A DNA stretch of 64,000 nucleotides, from NCBI RefSeq assembly GCF_009192775.1, contig NZ_VTFX01000005.1, forward strand, positions 727,090 to 791,089, given 5' to 3'. This document shows positions 18,540-26,775 of this stretch, piece after piece. Each line of letters begins with the position of its first letter. Positions within the stretch are counted from its first letter, which is position 1. A program made the translations under genes and the position numbers. Source of the stretch: Arthrobacter yangruifuii. Lineage in GTDB: Bacteria > Actinomycetota > Actinomycetes > Actinomycetales > Micrococcaceae. The notes below the pieces were generated by a model. The model saw only the letters and a program-made list of their open reading frames with translations, was not told where the DNA came from and ran no database searches.

Positions 18540-20577
18540 TAAGGATGTACGGGGGCCGGAGCAGGTCCTGGAACTGCTGGATACCGCGGTGTCTGCCATG
18601 GGCGGGCAAAACCGTCCGGGCCAGCATGAGATGGCCCGGCAGGTTGCGGAAGCCATCGAGTCCGGCGATCATCTGCTGGTCCAGGCGGGGACCGGCACGG
18701 GGAAGTCCCTCGCCTATCTGGTTCCGCTGATTGCCCATGCCCTGGAGAGCGACAAGCCCGCACTCGTCTCCACGGCCACTCTCGCCCTGCAGTCGCAGAT
18801 TGTGGGGCGTGACCTTCCGCGCCTGTTGAAGACCCTCGAGCCGAAACTTCCGCGGGAGGTTGATGTGGCGCTGCTCAAGGGCCGCGCCAACTACGTCTGC
18901 CTGCACAAGACCGGCGGCGGCTTCCCGGAGGAGGATGAAGCCGGGACCCTGTTTATGCTGGGAGACCAGCAGGCAGTGTCACATCCGGCACCGTCGGGCG
19001 GCCCGACCTCGGCCCTGGGACGCGACGTCGTCCGCCTGCAGGAATGGGCGCAGGAGACAGAGACCGGTGACCGGGACGAGCTCCTGCCCGGGGTGAGCGA
19101 CCGCGCCTGGCGCCAGGTCTCCGTGACCTCCATGGAATGCCTGGGAGCGCAGAAGTGCCCGGTTGCCGAACTCTGCTTCAGTGAACGTGCCCGCGCCAAG
19201 GCCGCTGAAGCGGATCTGGTGATCACCAACCACGCCATGCTGGCCATCAGCGCCTTCGAAGGCCTGGCCGTACTGCCCGACTATGACGTGGTGGTGATCG
19301 ACGAGGCCCACGAACTGCAGGACCGCGTCACCGGAGCGGTCACCGGACAGCTGTCGGGGACCATCATTTCCGCGGCGGTGTCCGCGGCACGCAAACACAC
19401 CTCCGCCACCATGGAACCCCTCGCGGCGGCAGGCCGGGCCTTCGACTCGGTATTCGCCCCGGTTCCCTCCGGCCTGCTGGCAGCAGGACTGACCGGGGAG
19501 CAGGAACTCGTCCTCGGCTCCGTGCGGGACGCCTGCCGTACTGCGTTGTCCGATTCCAAGCCCGAAGGCTCCGACGCCGTGGACGGTGGACGCCAGATGG
19601 CGCGCTCCCGGCTGATGGCCGTGCTGGAACTGTGCGAACGGATCCTGGACGCGGTGAATTCGGGGGAGGTGCTGTGGGCCTCGCGTGCCAGCACCTTCTC
19701 ACCGGGCACCGGATACGCGGCGCCCGAAGACGATGCCCCGCCCACCCTGAACGTGGCGCCGCTGTCCGTAGCGGGCCGCCTGCGGGAAGGCCTCTTTGAC
19801 GGTCACACCGTGGTGCTGACCTCCGCCACCCTGGCCATCGGGGCGGAATTCGGTCCCGTGGCCGGCGCCCTGGGGCTGCTGGGCACCGGCGCGCCGAAAT
19901 GGACCGGCACCGACGTCGGGAGTCCCTTCGACTATCCCCGGCAGGGCGTCCTCTATGTGGCGAAGGACCTGCCGAAACCCGGACGCGGGACGTCCCCGGA
20001 GCAGCTGGATGAGCTGGAGGCGCTGATCAACGCCTCCGGCGGCGGAGCGCTGGGACTGTTCTCCTCCCGGCGGGCCGCGGAGGAAGCGGCCGATGCCCTG
20101 CGTTCGCGCGTGGACTATCCCATCCTCTGCCAGGGTGAATCCACCATGTCCGCCCTGGTGCAGCAGTTCGCCGACGAGGACGAGACATGCCTGTTCGGCA
20201 CCATGTCGCTGTGGCAGGGCGTGGACGTTCCGGGAGCATCCTGCCGGCTGGTGATCATCGACCGGATTCCGTTCCCGCGCCCCGACGATCCCCTCATGAC
20301 GGCCCGGACCCGGGCGGTCGCCAAGGCCGGTGGAAACGGCTTCATGAGTGTTTCCGCCACCCACGCCGCCGTCCGGCTGGCGCAGGGCGCCGGGCGCCTG
20401 ATCCGCGCCTCCGGAGACAAGGGCGTGGTGGCCGTCCTGGACTCACGCCTGGCCACCGCCCGCTACGGCAGTTTCCTGCGCGCCGCCCTGCCGCCCTTCT
20501 GGTCCACCACGGACCGTACCGTGGTGCTCCAGGCACTGAAGCGGCTCTCCGCGGAACCGGCCGGCTCAGGAAAGTAA
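18532..20577 (+). CDS. dinG: DinG/XPD-family ATP-dependent DNA helicase
   Basis: Superfamily 2 iron-sulfur helicase, 681 aa, probably unwinding 5'-overhang or R-loop substrates. Walker A is QAGTGTGKSLAYLVP near residue 55. Four cysteines of the 4Fe-4S domain are in NYVCLHK and MECLGAQKCPVAELCF (between residues 120 and 220), then TNHAML. The DEAH box is VVIDEAHELQD near 260. Late motifs are LGLFSSRRAAEEA, SLWQGVDVPG and AQGAGRLIR. It overlaps hflX by 8 bp and converges on lexA across a strong terminator. No SOS box is visible in front of it. Confidence 0.93.
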   Translation: MGSKDVRGPEQVLELLDTAVSAMGGQNRPGQHEMARQVAEAIESGDHLLVQAGTGTGKSLAYLVPLIAHALESDKPALVSTATLALQSQIVGRDLPRLLKTLEPKLPREVDVALLKGRANYVCLHKTGGGFPEEDEAGTLFMLGDQQAVSHPAPSGGPTSALGRDVVRLQEWAQETETGDRDELLPGVSDRAWRQVSVTSMECLGAQKCPVAELCFSERARAKAAEADLVITNHAMLAISAFEGLAVLPDYDVVVIDEAHELQDRVTGAVTGQLSGTIISAAVSAARKHTSATMEPLAAAGRAFDSVFAPVPSGLLAAGLTGEQELVLGSVRDACRTALSDSKPEGSDAVDGGRQMARSRLMAVLELCERILDAVNSGEVLWASRASTFSPGTGYAAPEDDAPPTLNVAPLSVAGRLREGLFDGHTVVLTSATLAIGAEFGPVAGALGLLGTGAPKWTGTDVGSPFDYPRQGVLYVAKDLPKPGRGTSPEQLDELEALINASGGGALGLFSSRRAAEEAADALRSRVDYPILCQGESTMSALVQQFADEDETCLFGTMSLWQGVDVPGASCRLVIIDRIPFPRPDDPLMTARTRAVAKAGGNGFMSVSATHAAVRLAQGAGRLIRASGDKGVVAVLDSRLATARYGSFLRAALPPFWSTTDRTVVLQALKRLSAEPAGSGK

Positions 20578-20620
20578 CCGCCACCCGGGACAGGGGAAAA
20601 GCAGCGCATAAATAGGGTGC

Positions 20621-20669
20621 AAAAAAAGCAGCGCAGCCGGCGGGAAACTGCCGGCAGCGCTGCTTTTTT
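20621..20669 (+). terminator. Bidirectional terminator between dinG and lexA
   Basis: A stem AAAAAAAGCAGCGC then GCCGGC pairs with GCCGGC then GCGCTGCTTTTTT around a short loop. A and T tracts on both flanks allow termination of both converging genes. Confidence 0.93.
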
Positions 20670-20703
20670 GTGCTTTGTTCGGTGTTCCTGAGGGCGGTTC
20701 TCC

Positions 20704-21504
20704 CTAGAGGGAGCGCATTACCGAGACGACCTTGCCCATGATCGTGGCTTCGTCACCGAGGATCGGCTCATAGCGTGTGTTCTGGGGCAGCAGCCAGGTG
20801 TGTCCGTTGCGCTGCCGGAACGTCTTCACTGTGGCTTCGTCTTCGAGCAGGGCGGCAACAATGTCACCGTTTTCAGCAGTGGGCTGACGCCGCACCACTA
20901 CCCAGTCGCCGTCACAGATGGCGGCGTCCACCATGGAATCGCCCGCGACGCGAAGCATAAAGAGGTCGCCGTGCCCGACGAGCTGACGGGGCAGGGGAAC
21001 CATTTCCTCAACCTGCTGGTCGGCAAGGATGGGGCCGCCGGCGGCAATGCGTCCCACCAGCGGCACCATCGCCGTGTCGATTGCCGTGGTGAGGTCGGAA
21101 ACGCTCTTGGAACCGGCAGCACTGCTTCCGGGCGCGCCGCCGTTCGCTGCGGCGTTGGCAGCCTCCCCGGCGGTGCCCTCCTGGGCCGCAGCAGTGCTGC
21201 TGCCGCGCGCAGGCGCGTCACGGAGCAGGAGCGGAACGAGGATTTCCATGGCCCGGGGACGCTTGGGATCCCGGCGGATATAGCCCAGCTTTTCCAGCTG
21301 GCTTAGCTGGTGGGTAACGCTGGAGAGGCTGGCGAGGCCAACCGTGTCACCGATTTCCCGCATGGACGGCGGATACCCGTTGGTGCTGACCGAACGCTGG
21401 ATGGTCTCCAGGATTTTGGTCTGCCGCGCGGTAAGCCCCTTGGAGCGGCCGGCCGGCGATGGCGCGGCGGGGGAGGGGGTGCTGCCATTGGTAACACGGG
21501 CCAC
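20704..21504 (-). CDS. lexA: LexA repressor
   Basis: SOS repressor and self-cleaving serine protease. 266 aa. The winged-helix DNA-binding domain covers residues 24-90 ([48 protein letters not shown]). An unusually long Ala/Gly/Ser-rich linker covers about 97-135. The cleavage site is Ala155-Gly156 in RIAAGGP, with catalytic Ser190 (GDSMVDA) and Lys227 (TVKTF). GTG start with AAGGGA 8 bp upstream. Divergent from the LysM gene, with LexA boxes between them, so it is autoregulated. Confidence 0.97.
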   Translation of the reverse strand: MARVTNGSTPSPAAPSPAGRSKGLTARQTKILETIQRSVSTNGYPPSMREIGDTVGLASLSSVTHQLSQLEKLGYIRRDPKRPRAMEILVPLLLRDAPARGSSTAAAQEGTAGEAANAAANGGAPGSSAAGSKSVSDLTTAIDTAMVPLVGRIAAGGPILADQQVEEMVPLPRQLVGHGDLFMLRVAGDSMVDAAICDGDWVVVRRQPTAENGDIVAALLEDEATVKTFRQRNGHTWLLPQNTRYEPILGDEATIMGKVVSVMRSL

Positions 21505-21700
21505 GTCGGCTTCCCTTCACAGTCGGCCCGTGGACGCGGGCCGGATGGTTCTAGCGGTATATCAGGTGTGTTGTGCGGTGATTCGGTGATTCTATGTGCG
21601 GCTTTAGCGGCAACGACTGAGCCGTTTTGTCAGTGGTGGATGGTTAGTTGGTTCCAGCCGCTTCCAACAGGTTCAACGCTAGGGGAGCGCAAAGGAATTT

Positions 21701-21716
21701 TCAAACATATATTCGA
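21701..21716. promoter_or_regulatory. LexA box 1 (lexA side)
   Basis: TCAAACATATATTCGA matches TCGAAC-N4-GTTCGA at 10 of 12 fixed positions. Confidence 0.75.
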
Positions 21717-21768
21717 GCGAGTCTCGACAATGTTCGTAGATAAGTGCTAGAAATGTTCGAGTACAACT

Positions 21769-21784
21769 TAGAACATACGTTCGA
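21769..21784. promoter_or_regulatory. LexA box 2 (LysM-gene side)
   Basis: TAGAACATACGTTCGA matches the consensus at all but one fixed position, about 130 bp before the LysM gene start. Confidence 0.88.
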
Positions 21785-21915
21785 ATGCGGTCGGCCGACA
21801 CCTCGGCTGACCAACCAGATTTTCGAATGCAGCTTCGATCCATGGCGTTTCCCGGTGTTTGTGCGGGACGCACCGGGACCGGCACGGCGGCACTTCGGAT
21901 CGGAAAGGTATTGAC

Positions 21916-22398
21916 ATGTCAGTACACGTACTTCCCCAGACTTCCCGCAGCCAGACCGCCCAGGCCCAGACCGCCCAGGGCCAGACTTCCCAGGCCCAGA
22001 CCGCCCAGAGCCAGACGTCCCAGGACCGCACTTCCCAGAACCGTACGCCGGCGCGGAGCGTTCCGCCCGAGCCCGTTCGCCCCGAGTCCGCACGGCTGCA
22101 CCTCACCCGGCGCGGCAGGCTCGTCCTGGTGGGGGTGCCCCTGATGCTGGCGGCCGCCGTCCTGCTGGCCTTCCTCGGGTTCTTTACCGCTCCCGCCATG
22201 GCCTCAGGGAGCGCCCCTGAAGAGACCCGCGCCATCCAGGTCAGTGTTTCGGCCGGGGATTCCCTGTGGTCACTCGCCACCGAATTCGCGCCGGACCAGG
22301 ATCCCCGCACCGTGGTCGCGGACATCGTGGAACTCAACAACCTGACCGATACGGCAGTCCCCGCCGGCCTCCAGCTGTACGTTCCGGCCCCGAGGTAA
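21916..22398 (+). CDS. Small LysM membrane protein divergent from lexA (SOS division-inhibitor type)
   Basis: 160-aa protein. Residues 8-42 are seven 5-residue units of QTAQA/QTSQD type. A basic segment (HLTRRGR) precedes one transmembrane helix at about 73-94 (LVLVGVPLMLAAAVLLAFLG). A C-terminal LysM domain (residues about 108-158) runs VSAGDSLWSLATEF to AGLQLYVPAPR. ATG 21916 has GGAAAGG upstream. The place and architecture match Rv2719c/ChiZ, DivS and YneA, LexA-controlled proteins that delay septation after DNA damage. The role is inferred from position, LexA boxes and domain layout, not from sequence identity. Confidence 0.85.
   Translation: MSVHVLPQTSRSQTAQAQTAQGQTSQAQTAQSQTSQDRTSQNRTPARSVPPEPVRPESARLHLTRRGRLVLVGVPLMLAAAVLLAFLGFFTAPAMASGSAPEETRAIQVSVSAGDSLWSLATEFAPDQDPRTVVADIVELNNLTDTAVPAGLQLYVPAPR
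21937..22041 (+). repeat. Seven in-frame 15-bp tandem repeats
   Basis: Units of the form CAGACCGCCCAGGCC start at 21937 and recur every 15 bp to 22041, encoding Q-T-(A/S)-Q-x. The last units drift to RTSQN. Such tracts can change copy number. Confidence 0.88.
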
Positions 22399-22425
22399 CC
22401 TCAAGCACGCCGTGGCTGAAGGTCC

Positions 22426-22431
22426 TAAGCT
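22426..22431 (+). promoter_or_regulatory. -10 box of a probable leaderless promoter for hisC
   Basis: TAAGCT ends 6 bp before GTG 22438, and there is no Shine-Dalgarno sequence. This also decides between the two adjacent GTG codons. Confidence 0.5.
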
Positions 22432-22437
22432 GTAGTG

Positions 22438-23538
22438 GTGAACGAACAGCTGGAAAACCTGAACCGACTTCCCCTGCGCGATGATCTGCGCGGCCTGACC
22501 CCCTACGGCGCCCCGCAGCTGGATGTGCCGATCCTGCTGAACGTCAACGAAAACACCCATGGACTTCCCGAGCATGTGCGCCGGGCGATCATGGCCGAGA
22601 TTGAATCAGTGGTCGGCGGCCTCAACCGGTACCCGGACCGCGAATTCACGCGGCTGCGTCAGAGCCTGGCCACCTACCTTGGGCACGGCCTGACGGCGGA
22701 CAACATCTGGGCCGGCAACGGATCCAATGAGGTCCTGCAGCAGATCCTGCAGGCCTTTGGCGGTCCCGGACGGACGGTCATGAGCTTCCCGCCTACCTAC
22801 TCCATGTACCCGCTGCTCGCCAGCGGCACCGGCACCACCTACGTCACCGGTACCAGGGCAGCCGATTTTTCACTCAGCGCGGATTCGGCTGCGGAACAGA
22901 TCCGGGCACAGGCACCCAACCTCGTGTTCCTCTGCACACCCAACAACCCCACCGGAACCGGCATGGAACTGGACGTCATCGAAGCCGCGTACGAGGCCGG
23001 CGAGGCCTCCAACGCCGTCGTTGTGGTGGACGAGGCCTATGCGGAGTTCTCCCATGCAGACAACCCCAGCGCCCTGCAGCTGCTCCCCGGGCGGGAACGG
23101 CTGATCGTCTCCCGGACCATGTCCAAGGCGTTTGCCCTGGCCGGAGCCCGCATCGGCTACTTCGCGGCCGCGCCCCAGGTTTCCGATGCCCTGCGTCTGG
23201 TCCGGCTGCCCTACCACCTCTCGGCAATCACCCAGGCCACTGCGGTTGCCGCACTCACCCACGCCGACTCCCTGCTGTCCAACGTGGAGGACATCAAGAG
23301 CCAGCGGGACAGGATCGTAGCGGAGCTGACCGGACTCGGCCTGAAACCGGCGCCGTCGGATTCCAACTTTGTGCTGTTCGGCGGACTGGAAAACCCCCGT
23401 GCCGTGTGGGAAGGGCTGCTCGAAGCAGGTGTCCTGGTCCGGGATGTCGGCATTGACGGCCACCTGCGCGTCACCGCCGGTACGGAAGCCGAAACCACCG
23501 CATTCCTGGACCGGCTGCGGGAACTCCTGACGGCCTGA
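22438..23538 (+). CDS. hisC: Histidinol-phosphate aminotransferase
   Basis: PLP enzyme of histidine synthesis, converting imidazole acetol phosphate to histidinol phosphate. 366 aa. NVNENTHGLP begins the substrate region, GNGSNEVLQQ holds the PLP phosphate loop, TPNNPTGT and VVVDEAYAEF supply PLP-ring contacts, and SRTMSKAFALAGARIGY contains the PLP lysine near residue 226. The C-terminal DSNFVLF and GHLRVTAGTEAE are typical. GTG 22435 is one codon upstream, but the -10 spacing favours 22438. A long perfect hairpin separates it from hisB. Confidence 0.95.
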   Translation: MNEQLENLNRLPLRDDLRGLTPYGAPQLDVPILLNVNENTHGLPEHVRRAIMAEIESVVGGLNRYPDREFTRLRQSLATYLGHGLTADNIWAGNGSNEVLQQILQAFGGPGRTVMSFPPTYSMYPLLASGTGTTYVTGTRAADFSLSADSAAEQIRAQAPNLVFLCTPNNPTGTGMELDVIEAAYEAGEASNAVVVVDEAYAEFSHADNPSALQLLPGRERLIVSRTMSKAFALAGARIGYFAAAPQVSDALRLVRLPYHLSAITQATAVAALTHADSLLSNVEDIKSQRDRIVAELTGLGLKPAPSDSNFVLFGGLENPRAVWEGLLEAGVLVRDVGIDGHLRVTAGTEAETTAFLDRLRELLTA

Positions 23539-23552
23539 GCAGCTCCGCGGCA

Positions 23553-23590
23553 GAGTCTTCCGCCGGCAGGGGCCTGCCGGCGGAAGACTC
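23553..23590 (+). terminator. Perfect 18-bp inverted repeat after hisC
   Basis: GAGTCTTCCGCCGGCAGG (23553-23570) is fully complementary to the arm at 23573-23590. No T-run follows, so it may act as a terminator, an mRNA-stabilising hairpin or an attenuator ahead of hisB. Confidence 0.65.
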
Positions 23591-23700
23591 CGTGTCCTGC
23601 GACGTCCTCCGTTTCGGGGAGTCGGTACCTTCGGGACTAAACTGGGAACCTGCCGGGGCTTTGACTATTGCCCCGACCCCGATCTTCGTGAAGGAACCCC

Positions 23701-24318
23701 ATGACTGTGGAGACCGCCACCGGACGCACCGCCCGCCTCGAGCGGATTACCAGCGAATCGTCCGTCGTCGTCGAGCTGGACCTGGACGGCACCGGCCGCG
23801 CCGATATCAGCACTTCGGTACCGTTCTATGACCACATGCTGACGGCCCTGGCCAAGCACTCCCTGATGGACCTCACGGTGCGTGCCACAGGCGACACCCA
23901 TATCGACGTCCACCACACCGTGGAGGACGTCGCGATCAGCATCGGCGAGGCGCTGAAGACCGCCCTGGGCACGAAGGCCGGCATCCGGCGATTCGGCGAA
24001 GCCACCGTGCCGCTGGATGAGGCGCTGGCCAACGCCGTAGTCGATATTTCCGGACGTCCGTACCTGGTGCACTCCGGGGAGCCTGCCGGACAGGAATACC
24101 ACCTGATCGGCGGACACTTCACCGGATCGCTGACCCGCCACGTGTTTGAGGCCATCACCCTGCACGCGCAGATCTGCCTGCACATGCGGGTCCTGGGCGG
24201 CCGGGATCCGCACCACATCGTCGAAGCACAGTTCAAGGCCTTTGCCCGCGCGCTCCGTTCCGCCGTCGAATCGGATCCGCGCGTGGAGGGCATCCCGTCC
24301 ACCAAGGGAACACTGTGA
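23701..24318 (+). CDS. hisB: Imidazoleglycerol-phosphate dehydratase
   Basis: Manganese enzyme catalysing the sixth step of histidine synthesis. 205 aa, single-domain form without the phosphatase half found in E. coli. The metal-binding motifs are visible in both halves: [13 protein letters not shown] and DVHHTVEDV in the first, [21 protein letters not shown] (split) in the second. ATG with GAAGGA 5 bp upstream. The stop overlaps the GTG of hisH, so the two are translationally coupled. Confidence 0.96.
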   Translation: MTVETATGRTARLERITSESSVVVELDLDGTGRADISTSVPFYDHMLTALAKHSLMDLTVRATGDTHIDVHHTVEDVAISIGEALKTALGTKAGIRRFGEATVPLDEALANAVVDISGRPYLVHSGEPAGQEYHLIGGHFTGSLTRHVFEAITLHAQICLHMRVLGGRDPHHIVEAQFKAFARALRSAVESDPRVEGIPSTKGTL

Positions 24319-24953
24319 GTCCCCGCAACGTCACCGTCCTGGATTACGGTTCCGGCAACATCCGCTCGGCTGTCCGCGCCCTGGAACATGCCGGTGCCAA
24401 CGTGACACTCAGCGCCAAACCCGACGACGTGCTGAACGCCGACGGGCTGGTGGTGCCCGGGGTCGGAGCCTTTGCCGCCGTGATGCAGGGACTGAAGGAC
24501 GTGGATGCGATCCGGATGATCGGGCGCCGCGTGGCCGGCGGCAGGCCGGTCCTTGGCATCTGCGTGGGCCTGCAGGTCCTGTTTGATGAAGGCGTGGAAC
24601 ACGGTGTCCGCACTCCGGGCATGGCCGAATGGCCCGGCGTCGTCGAGCGGCTCGCCGCCGACGTCGTCCCCCACATGGGGTGGAACACCGTGGCCCCGCC
24701 GGAAGGCTCGGCGCTGTTTGCAGGCATCGAAGACCAGCGGTTCTACTTTGTCCACAGCTACGGTGTGCAGAAGTGGGACTTCGACGTCACCCAGCCGGCC
24801 ATGCGCCCGCCCCAGGTCACCTGGGCCGAGCACGGCGGACCCTTCATTGCGGCGGTGGAGAACGGTGCGCTTTCAGCCACGCAGTTCCATCCGGAAAAGT
24901 CCGGCGACGCCGGGGCTGCACTGTTGAACAACTGGCTGAAGACACTGGGCTAG
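24315..24953 (+). CDS. hisH: Imidazole glycerol phosphate synthase, glutaminase subunit
   Basis: Glutamine amidotransferase that feeds ammonia to HisF. 212 aa. The start is [13 protein letters not shown]; the nucleophile cysteine is in [11 protein letters not shown] near residue 83; histidine and glutamate of the triad are in [12 protein letters not shown] near the C-terminus. GTG start overlaps the hisB stop by 4 bp. HisF itself is not in this window. Confidence 0.96.
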   Translation: MSPRNVTVLDYGSGNIRSAVRALEHAGANVTLSAKPDDVLNADGLVVPGVGAFAAVMQGLKDVDAIRMIGRRVAGGRPVLGICVGLQVLFDEGVEHGVRTPGMAEWPGVVERLAADVVPHMGWNTVAPPEGSALFAGIEDQRFYFVHSYGVQKWDFDVTQPAMRPPQVTWAEHGGPFIAAVENGALSATQFHPEKSGDAGAALLNNWLKTLG

Positions 24954-24958
24954 CGGCT

Positions 24959-25117
24959 ATGTGGAGCGTAGTCCTCATGGGCCTGGCCGGACTGCTGATC
25001 GGCGGTGCGGTGTCCTTCCGCAGCCAGGGCATGTCCAAAATCATCATTATCAGCTTCTGGGTGCTGGCGGGGTTGGCCCTGCTGGGCGCGTACCTGCTGA
25101 CCCTTGACCTCTCCTGA
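24959..25117 (+). CDS. Small two-helix membrane peptide in the his cluster
   Basis: 52-aa peptide beginning [20 protein letters not shown] with two hydrophobic segments (residues 3-19 and 28-48) joined by a short basic turn (RSQGMSK). ATG 24959 lies five bases after the hisH stop and the gene ends 23 bp before priA, so it is embedded in the operon. No known domain is recognised. I believe similar short membrane proteins occur at this place in related genomes, which would support it as a real gene. Confidence 0.7.
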   Translation: MWSVVLMGLAGLLIGGAVSFRSQGMSKIIIISFWVLAGLALLGAYLLTLDLS

Positions 25118-25140
25118 CCCCACCATCGAAAGCACTAGAG

Positions 25141-25890
25141 ATGCCCTTCAGCGAAACCCCTGTCCTTGAACTCCTGCCCGCCGTGGATGTGGCCGACGGC
25201 CAGGCCGTGCGGCTCGTCCAGGGCGAGGCAGGCAGCGAAACCAGCTACGGCGACCCGCTGGACGCTGCCCTGGCCTGGCAGAACGACGGCGCCGAGTGGG
25301 TCCATCTGGTGGATCTGGATGCGGCGTTCGGCCGGGGTTCGAACCTGGACCTGCTCAGCCGCGTCGTGAAGTCCCTGGACATCAAGGTTGAGCTCTCCGG
25401 CGGCATCCGCGACGACGAGTCCCTGGAGAAGGCCCTGGAACTGGGGGCCACCCGGGTCAATCTGGGCACCGCCGCCCTGGAGAACCCCGGATGGACCGCC
25501 AGCGCCATTGCCCGCTACGGCCAGGCCATCGCCGTCGGACTGGATGTCCGCGGCACCACGCTGGCGGCACGCGGCTGGACCAAGGAAGGCGGAGACCTCT
25601 GGGAGGTGCTGGCCCGTCTCGAAGAAGCCGGCTGCCCCCGCTACGTAGTCACCGACGTCACCAAGGACGGGACGCTGCGCGGACCCAACGTGGAGCTGCT
25701 GCGCGAAGTACTCAAGCGCACCGACCGCCCCGTGGTTGCCTCCGGCGGCATCTCCAGCCTCGATGACCTCGCCGCCCTGCGCGAGCTGGTGCCGCTCGGC
25801 CTGGAAGGCACGATTGTGGGCAAGGCACTCTACGCCGGAGCGTTCACGCTGCCGCAGGCCTTCGACGTCGCCGGGCACCCGGAACGCTGA
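25141..25890 (+). CDS. priA: Phosphoribosyl isomerase A (HisA/PriA, possibly also TrpF)
   Basis: Beta/alpha-barrel Amadori isomerase acting on ProFAR in histidine synthesis. In many actinobacteria the same enzyme replaces TrpF in tryptophan synthesis. 249 aa. The catalytic aspartates are in [14 protein letters not shown] (near residue 16) and [13 protein letters not shown] (near 175). Phosphate-binding loops are [10 protein letters not shown] and [11 protein letters not shown]. Whether it is bifunctional cannot be decided here; a trpF elsewhere in the genome would argue against it. Confidence 0.94.
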   Translation: MPFSETPVLELLPAVDVADGQAVRLVQGEAGSETSYGDPLDAALAWQNDGAEWVHLVDLDAAFGRGSNLDLLSRVVKSLDIKVELSGGIRDDESLEKALELGATRVNLGTAALENPGWTASAIARYGQAIAVGLDVRGTTLAARGWTKEGGDLWEVLARLEEAGCPRYVVTDVTKDGTLRGPNVELLREVLKRTDRPVVASGGISSLDDLAALRELVPLGLEGTIVGKALYAGAFTLPQAFDVAGHPER

Positions 25891-25892
25891 GC

Positions 25893-26741
25893 ATGGCCGC
25901 ACGTGAACTGCCCGGCCACATCGCCGCAGCCCTTGCCGGGGCAGGAGGGCCCGCGGATTCCGCCGGCCGGGCCTGGGCCGGACGCGATCTGGCCGGCGAG
26001 GGAAACCCGCTGCACAACTTCGACTCGGACACGGGCGAAGCCGACGCCGGATACGTCTCCGCTCTGCAGAAGCTGATCGCCGGAACCGGCAGCGAGGCCG
26101 AGGTGGTGGCCTCGCTCGCCACCGCCCGGGTGTTTGTCCCGATTGTGGCCGTGCTCGGCGAGGAAGCCGAATCGGACCACGGCCTGGCGGCGGACAAGCA
26201 GGCAGACATGGCCCTGGTGTCGCTGACCGCCCCGGACGGCCGCAAGGCGCTGCCGGTGTTCACCTCGGTGGCGGCCCTGGAACACTGGCATTCCGAAGCC
26301 CGGCCGGTGGCGGTCTACGCGAACCGTGCCGCACTGTCCGCCGTGGCCGAAGACGCCCAGCTGCTGGTCATTGACCCCGGCGCGGAGTTCACCTTCGTGG
26401 TGCGGCGTCCGGCCATGTGGGCGCTCGCCCAACAGCAGGAGTGGACGCCTTCCTATACGGATGCGGCGCTGGCCGCCGTGGCCGAAGCCGCCGCGGCGCC
26501 GGACCCCCGGATCCGTGCGGTGATCCTGCAGCAGGGCCCCGGGACCGCGTCCCGGACCGCCGGCGGCGCACCGGTGGCAGGGGGCGGGGCCGGACCTGAG
26601 CTTAGAATGGTGCTTCAGCTTGCGCCCGGACTGGATCCGCAGGACATCTCCGCCCTGGCGGCCGGCCTGCAGCAGCGCCTGACTGCCAACCCCGAGTTTG
26701 TTGAGCGCGTGGATTCACTGGACCTGAAAATTACGCGCTGA
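25893..26741 (+). CDS. SseB-family protein
   Basis: 282-aa cytoplasmic protein of the SseB N-terminal domain family (function unsettled). The core is residues about 50-180: an ATARVFVPIVAVLGE strand, an acidic insertion, DMALVSLTAPDGRKALPVFT (split), then RPVAVYANRAALSAVAEDAQLLVIDPG. This is the usual pattern of the family. The C-terminal third holds a second alpha/beta segment (LRMVLQLAPGLDPQDISALAAGL, split). It begins 2 bp after priA and is probably in the same transcript. No enzymatic motif is visible. Confidence 0.8.
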   Translation: MAARELPGHIAAALAGAGGPADSAGRAWAGRDLAGEGNPLHNFDSDTGEADAGYVSALQKLIAGTGSEAEVVASLATARVFVPIVAVLGEEAESDHGLAADKQADMALVSLTAPDGRKALPVFTSVAALEHWHSEARPVAVYANRAALSAVAEDAQLLVIDPGAEFTFVVRRPAMWALAQQQEWTPSYTDAALAAVAEAAAAPDPRIRAVILQQGPGTASRTAGGAPVAGGGAGPELRMVLQLAPGLDPQDISALAAGLQQRLTANPEFVERVDSLDLKITR

Positions 26742-26775
26742 CCCGTCCGGCGTACCCCGCCAGAAGAGAACTGCC

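Larger units (their letters stand above)
21505..21915. promoter_or_regulatory. 411-bp divergent lexA / LysM-gene control region
   Basis: Holds two good LexA boxes (21701-21716 and 21769-21784) and several half-sites (GTTCGT near 21732, GTTCGA near 21755, TTCGAA near 21820). The segment 21695-21830 is clearly more AT-rich than its surroundings. No protein-coding signal of its own. Confidence 0.8.

Noticed and set aside
21937..22041. Possible CRISPR-like repeat array
   Set aside because: The unit is 15 bp with no spacers, and it is in frame inside the LysM protein.
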